Positions 5,933 to 8,046 of a DNA stretch of 8,046 nucleotides are shown here, piece by piece. Positions within the stretch are counted from its first letter, which is position 1, and the number at the start of each line of letters is the position of its first letter. The DNA lies in assembly GCA_026990885.1 (NCBI GenBank), contig JALXCO010000056.1, positions 1 to 8,046 on the forward strand, read 5' to 3'. The notes beneath the pieces are model-generated. The model did not search any database, had not been told where the DNA came from, and saw only the letters and a list, made by a program, of their open reading frames with translations. Made by a program: the position numbers and the translations under genes. This DNA is from Desulfurococcales archaeon. Its GTDB lineage: Archaea; Thermoproteota; Thermoprotei_A; Sulfolobales; AG1.

Positions 5933-5968
5933 CGCTTCCTATGGAACAATATTATCTTCAATACCAAA

Positions 5969-5976
5969 ATATAAAA
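5969..5976 (-). promoter_or_regulatory. TATA box, likely promoter of ogt or of a leader RNA
   Basis: The reverse strand reads TTTTATAT within GATTTTATATTTTGG, a good archaeal TATA element in the most AT-rich part of the gap. The predicted start is near 5946. The nearest gene in that direction is ogt, about 184 bases away. Confidence 0.5.
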
Positions 5977-6097
5977 TCATTAAGATATACGAGATGGATT
6001 AAGATACTAGAATAACAGGATTCTATAGCTCATGTTCTAAATTATACAAACTGGATATAGCGTAAATAAAACTAGAATTTCCATATGAAGCCAAGGG

Positions 6098-6108
6098 GTC
6101 CCTGGGAC
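6098..6108. repeat. Inverted repeat GTCCC-T-GGGAC
   Basis: Five-base arms with a single central base, part of a GC-rich patch (6091-6170) that also has GGACC (6126-6130) complementary to GGTCC (6165-6169). A hairpin with this short centre is not stable, but GGGAC can pair with GTCCC at 6166-6170. No function is evident. Confidence 0.3.
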
Positions 6109-6200
6109 AAGAGGTAGTAGAGAAAGGACCGGGATATATAGGTGATGCATACATGATTCATTGAGGTCCCCCGCTAATCAACAGAGATAGAGGTTTTGGG

Positions 6201-6208
6201 TATATATA
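6201..6208. promoter_or_regulatory. Orphan TATATATA element in the gene-free gap
   Basis: A perfect, symmetrical TATATATA, so direction cannot be read from the core. To the right (plus) it would start RNA near 6231, running antisense into the 3' end of rpiA. To the left (minus) it would start near 6178, 17 bases before a 29-codon ORF (6161-6072). No established gene needs this promoter. Confidence 0.4.
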
Positions 6209-6249
6209 GATCAGCATAAAAACATCTTACCCCTCCCCTTCCTTTCGAA

Positions 6250-6263
6250 CCCACTTTAGTGGG
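6250..6263. repeat. Perfect hairpin CCCAC-TTTA-GTGGG
   Basis: A five-base-pair stem with a four-base loop, on the rpiA-strand about 90 bases after the rpiA stop. It may stabilise an mRNA 3' end or be part of a short RNA starting from the TATATATA at 6201-6208. Confidence 0.4.
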
Positions 6264-6314
6264 GCATTAATTATAGCCACCAAGAAAATGGTTGGCCTGG
6301 AAAGTTTACCGATT

Positions 6315-6319
6315 AAAAA
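6315..6319 (-). terminator. T-run terminator after rpiA
   Basis: The reverse strand reads CATTTTTAAT about 30 bases beyond the rpiA stop. This is the first T-run after the membrane protein/dtxR/rpiA group and is the likely end of that transcript. Confidence 0.5.
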
Positions 6320-6349
6320 TGCCGCACAGTAGCTTTAGCCCGGGACCTC

Positions 6350-7063
6350 CTAGGACTTAAGTATCTTTAAGCCACCATCTCTATACCCCACAATAATCTC
6401 GTAGCCATCATAGGGGAATATCCCTGTAGCCAAAACACCCTCTATTCTCCTGATCTCTGAATCAAGCTCAGCAGGATTCTCGATACCGCCTCTAGGCTTG
6501 AGATCGATTATGAAGTTCCCGTTATCGGTTATCACCGGCCCCAGCTTACCGCCTGAAGACCTTATATGTATCTCCCCATCGATAACTGACTTAAGACGAT
6601 CTATAACGTAGCTGAGCGAGAATGGCGATACCTCGATAGGTATAGGGTGCCTCGAAGCAAGGCTATCCACAAGCTTGGAGTCATCAACAATAATAATCCT
6701 CCTTCTAGAGGACCTCAAAACTATCTTCTCCCTAAACAGCGCCCCGCCACCACCCTTAAGAAGGTTCAGCCCACGATCAACCTCATCCGCACCATCAACA
6801 GCAACATCTATTTCCGGGGGGCATATAAAGGATTCAACACTCAAGGCCCCAAGCCTCTTGAGGTATAGTGTTGTGTCGTAGCTCGTGGATATATAGCGGT
6901 ACCTATCTATAGCGTTGATACGCTTCAACTGATCCAGAAAAAGCTTCACAGTAGACCCGCTCCCAACACCAACTATAGAGCCAGCCTCATACTCGGAAAC
7001 AATCTGAGCGGCTTTCGCAGCAGACACCACCTTGCCAGCTTCGCCTCCACCCCTGCCAGCCAT
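6350..7063 (-). CDS. rpiA: Ribose-5-phosphate isomerase A
   Basis: RpiA interconverts ribose 5-phosphate and ribulose 5-phosphate, supplying pentose for nucleotides. The 237-residue product is full length. Motifs are the phosphate-binding GVGSGSTVK (32-40), STSYDTTLYLKRLG (59-72), DVAVDGADEVD (86-96) with the catalytic Asp of DGADE, and KGGGGALFREK (103-113) with the catalytic Glu and Lys. Later blocks are PVITDNGNFIID (176-187) and ENPAELDSEIRRIEGVLATGIF (195-216), which ends in the family's GVxxxGLF signature. The first ten residues (Gly-rich) are outside the conserved fold, but GGTGA seven bases before the ATG supports this start. It lies 33 bp after the DtxR-like gene in the same direction. 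Confidence 0.96.
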   Translation of the reverse strand: MAGRGGGEAGKVVSAAKAAQIVSEYEAGSIVGVGSGSTVKLFLDQLKRINAIDRYRYISTSYDTTLYLKRLGALSVESFICPPEIDVAVDGADEVDRGLNLLKGGGGALFREKIVLRSSRRRIIIVDDSKLVDSLASRHPIPIEVSPFSLSYVIDRLKSVIDGEIHIRSSGGKLGPVITDNGNFIIDLKPRGGIENPAELDSEIRRIEGVLATGIFPYDGYEIIVGYRDGGLKILKS

Positions 7064-7070
7064 AAGCTCT

Positions 7071-7088
7071 TCACCGTGATGATTTATA
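7071..7088 (-). promoter_or_regulatory. SD site and TATA-like element before rpiA
   Basis: GGTGA (7075-7071) lies seven bases before the rpiA ATG, ideal spacing. Just upstream TATAAATC (7088-7081) looks like a TATA box, but its predicted start (near 7058) would fall inside the gene. Either rpiA can start internally from a leaderless RNA or the TATA is fortuitous and rpiA is read from upstream. Confidence 0.45.
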
Positions 7089-7096
7089 GCCCGGCT

Positions 7097-7552
7097 TCAC
7101 GCCCTGAATATGCATGATCTGTCGGAAAGGCTGGATAGAGCATTGACATCGTTGTGGGGTAGGGGGTCCCCGTGCGGGCATTTACTTGGGTGGCCGAGGA
7201 AGCTACAGAGCGTCTCTATCCTGTAGGGATCAACCATGTCCTCGATCCTGGATGAGGCGGCGCAAGCCTTATCTAGAGGCAGGCCTAGGAGTGTGTGGAG
7301 AAGGATCTCTATAATCCCATGAACCCTAATCCTGGCAAGAAGGATCTCTAAACCCCTGGGGGTCAGCCTGTAGAGTCCTCTATCGACGCGCTCAACAAGC
7401 TTGAGATCTATAAGCTTGGTTATATAATCGAAAGCCGCTGGAGGAGTTATATTGAGAAACCTAGCTATATCAGCCAACCTAGCCGGGGACCCCTTGCCGA
7501 CAGCGTAGATCGCGGCTAGATACCTGATGCTTCTCCTAGGGATCAACAGCAT
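7097..7552 (-). CDS. DtxR/MntR-family metal-dependent transcriptional regulator (short form)
   Basis: The N-terminal winged helix (about 6-66) reads RSIRYLAAIYAVGKGSPARL, then the recognition helix TPPAAFDYITKLIDLKLVERV, then GLYRLTPRGLEIL. The metal-binding/dimerisation domain (about 70-135) includes RVHGIIEILLH, then the segment CAASSRIEDMVDP, and ends in the family's KCPHGDPLP. At 151-152 residues it lacks the SH3-like domain of DtxR and resembles MntR in size. Counting from the GTG at 7555, the DtxR ligands H79 and E83 are kept and E105 is kept, but H98 is Cys, C102 is Ser and H106 is Asp, so metal choice may differ. The sequence has four Cys in the last 55 residues. Starts at GTG 7555, ATG 7552 or TTG 7546 are possible, and TTG has the best SD spacing. 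The gene overlaps the upstream membrane-protein stop (TGATG). Confidence 0.85.
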   Translation of the reverse strand: MLLIPRRSIRYLAAIYAVGKGSPARLADIARFLNITPPAAFDYITKLIDLKLVERVDRGLYRLTPRGLEILLARIRVHGIIEILLHTLLGLPLDKACAASSRIEDMVDPYRIETLCSFLGHPSKCPHGDPLPHNDVNALSSLSDRSCIFRA

Positions 7553-7560
7553 CACCTCCT
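7552..7560 (-). promoter_or_regulatory. Very strong SD sequence AGGAGGTGA
   Basis: Nine consecutive bases match the complement of the archaeal 16S rRNA 3' end. The tract encodes the last two Arg codons and the TGA stop of the membrane protein. The spacing (5 bases from GGTGA, 8 from GGAGG) points to the TTG at 7546 as the DtxR-like start. ATG 7552 and GTG 7555 overlap the SD itself. Confidence 0.7.
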
Positions 7561-8046
7561 AACCCATAGAAATGCTAGGGGAGCTATAGACATTATACCC
7601 AGCACACCCCCATAAGGTATAGAGAGATAATACGATATAAATAAGCTGGCCATAGACACGAGAAAGATATACAGCACCGGGTACAGGGGAGACACGCTTG
7701 AGACCCTGGAGTAGATAAGGGTGGGTGCTAGAACAACAACCGTTGCGGGGACCACCCCAAGTATGTAGGATACATACATCGATGAAAGCGATATGAGGAG
7801 ATACACAGCAACCCTATATGGGGTTAGAGGTCCCCTAACAAACCTGAAGTACTCAGGATCAAAAGACATGTAGACAGCATACATCCAGACAAAACCTATA
7901 GAGAGAGATAAAGCAATACCAATAGGGGCTAGGAGAAGCAGCTCGTCGACAGCAACAAGGAATGGAGACCTTATAAGGGTCGAGTAAACAATACTTAAGC
8001 CGAAGGGCTCTCTAAGGATAAGGATATAGGACGCCAAAGCCGTTAG
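7552..8046 (-). CDS. Polytopic membrane protein of unknown function (5' end beyond the window)
   Basis: The reading frame is open from the right edge, with no stop before it, for 164 codons to the TGA at 7552. A TTG at 8037 could be a start but has no SD, so the gene most likely begins outside the window. Some five or six membrane segments are visible, in residue numbers from that TTG: near 32-56, 75-90, 92-108, 118-136 and 141-158. A polar loop between the first two, YFRFVRGPLTPYRVAVY, resembles the cytoplasmic part of ABC-2-type permeases where short coupling segments precede a helix. That resemblance is weak and I do not assign a function. The gene is translationally coupled to the DtxR-like regulator, which hints at a transporter under its control, but this is inference. 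Confidence 0.65.
   Translation of the reverse strand, partial: LTALASYILILREPFGLSIVYSTLIRSPFLVAVDELLLLAPIGIALSLSIGFVWMYAVYMSFDPEYFRFVRGPLTPYRVAVYLLISLSSMYVSYILGVVPATVVVLAPTLIYSRVSSVSPLYPVLYIFLVSMASLFISYYLSIPYGGVLGIMSIAPLAFLWVRR

Larger units (their letters stand above)
5763..5946 (-). other. Gene-free leader or candidate structured RNA upstream of ogt
   Basis: This stretch of about 184 bases lies between the predicted start site of the 5969-5976 promoter and the ogt start codon. I find no convincing coding frame in it. It contains four compact GC-rich inverted repeats (5776-5796, 5842-5855, 5881-5897, 5921-5932), listed separately. A longer-range match also exists, CCCCTA (5792-5797) with TAGGGG (5899-5904). 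It could be a structured 5' leader of ogt, an independent small RNA, or protein-binding DNA. It matches no riboswitch or RNase P/SRP RNA core that I know. Confidence 0.35.

Noticed and set aside
5763..5946. RNase P RNA or SRP RNA in the ogt leader
   Set aside because: An ACAGAAA-like string is present, but the universal GGAAAGTCC-type core and SRP helix 8 motifs are absent.
5749..5967. A 72-residue minus-strand frame (MVLKII... GGLVGWL) overlapping the start of ogt
   Set aside because: It has no SD, odd composition and overlaps ogt in another frame. It does not resemble the missing alkyltransferase N-domain, and the predicted TATA box start lies within it.
6235..6265. TTCGAAC next to a CCCAC/GTGGG hairpin, resembling a tRNA T-loop or 5S rRNA fragment
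   Set aside because: The T-stem pairing (53-61) fails on both strands and no acceptor, D or anticodon arm could be found. The flanks are too AT-rich for 5S rRNA.

Overview
The window looks like a chromosomal segment of a hyperthermophilic crenarchaeon, probably of the Desulfurococcales type. The evidence is archaeal/eukaryotic-type genes (ribosomal protein S25e, archaeal ProRS, A/V-type ATPase subunits, TrmI), strong use of AGG/AGA and ATA codons, TATA-box promoters, GGTGA-type Shine-Dalgarno (SD) sites, frequent GTG/TTG starts and an apparent C/D box guide RNA. I see no transposase, integrase, CRISPR array, rRNA or tRNA.

Layout. On the minus strand, 2014 down to 1 carries S25e, then a candidate C/D box sRNA in the S25e-trmI spacer, then trmI (tRNA m1A methyltransferase), a short coiled-coil ATPase stalk-like subunit, and the 5' part of ATPase subunit C, which runs off the left edge. 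A divergent spacer (2015-2137) separates this block from a plus-strand flippase-like membrane protein (2138-3184). That gene converges on proS (3203-4657, minus). ProS is divergent from a plus-strand YdjM-type membrane hydrolase (4754-5203), which overlaps the 3' end of a small unrecognised minus-strand ORF (5200-5346) by 4 bp. A single-domain O6-alkylguanine-DNA alkyltransferase lies at 5439-5762. The 587-bp interval 5763-6349 holds no recognisable gene, but it has two good TATA elements and a cluster of short inverted repeats. On the right, a minus-strand group reads membrane protein (partial), then DtxR/MntR-like regulator, then ribose-5-phosphate isomerase A (rpiA).

How the genes fit together. 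Most are information-processing and housekeeping genes: translation (S25e, ProRS), RNA modification (TrmI and the guide RNA), energy (ATPase stalk and C subunit), DNA repair (alkyltransferase) and pentose supply (RpiA). The membrane protein and the regulator are translationally coupled through an overlapping TGATG, so a shared function is plausible.

The most notable signal is the C/D-type sRNA at 1509-1575. It has all four boxes, two 12-nt guides and a terminal stem, and its D' guide matches the crenarchaeal 16S rRNA 530-region sequence 12/12 as I remember it. Second are the GC-rich inverted repeats at 5777-5932, lying between a strong TATA box and the alkyltransferase, which could be a structured leader or a separate RNA. 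The window shows no evident large new multi-gene system.
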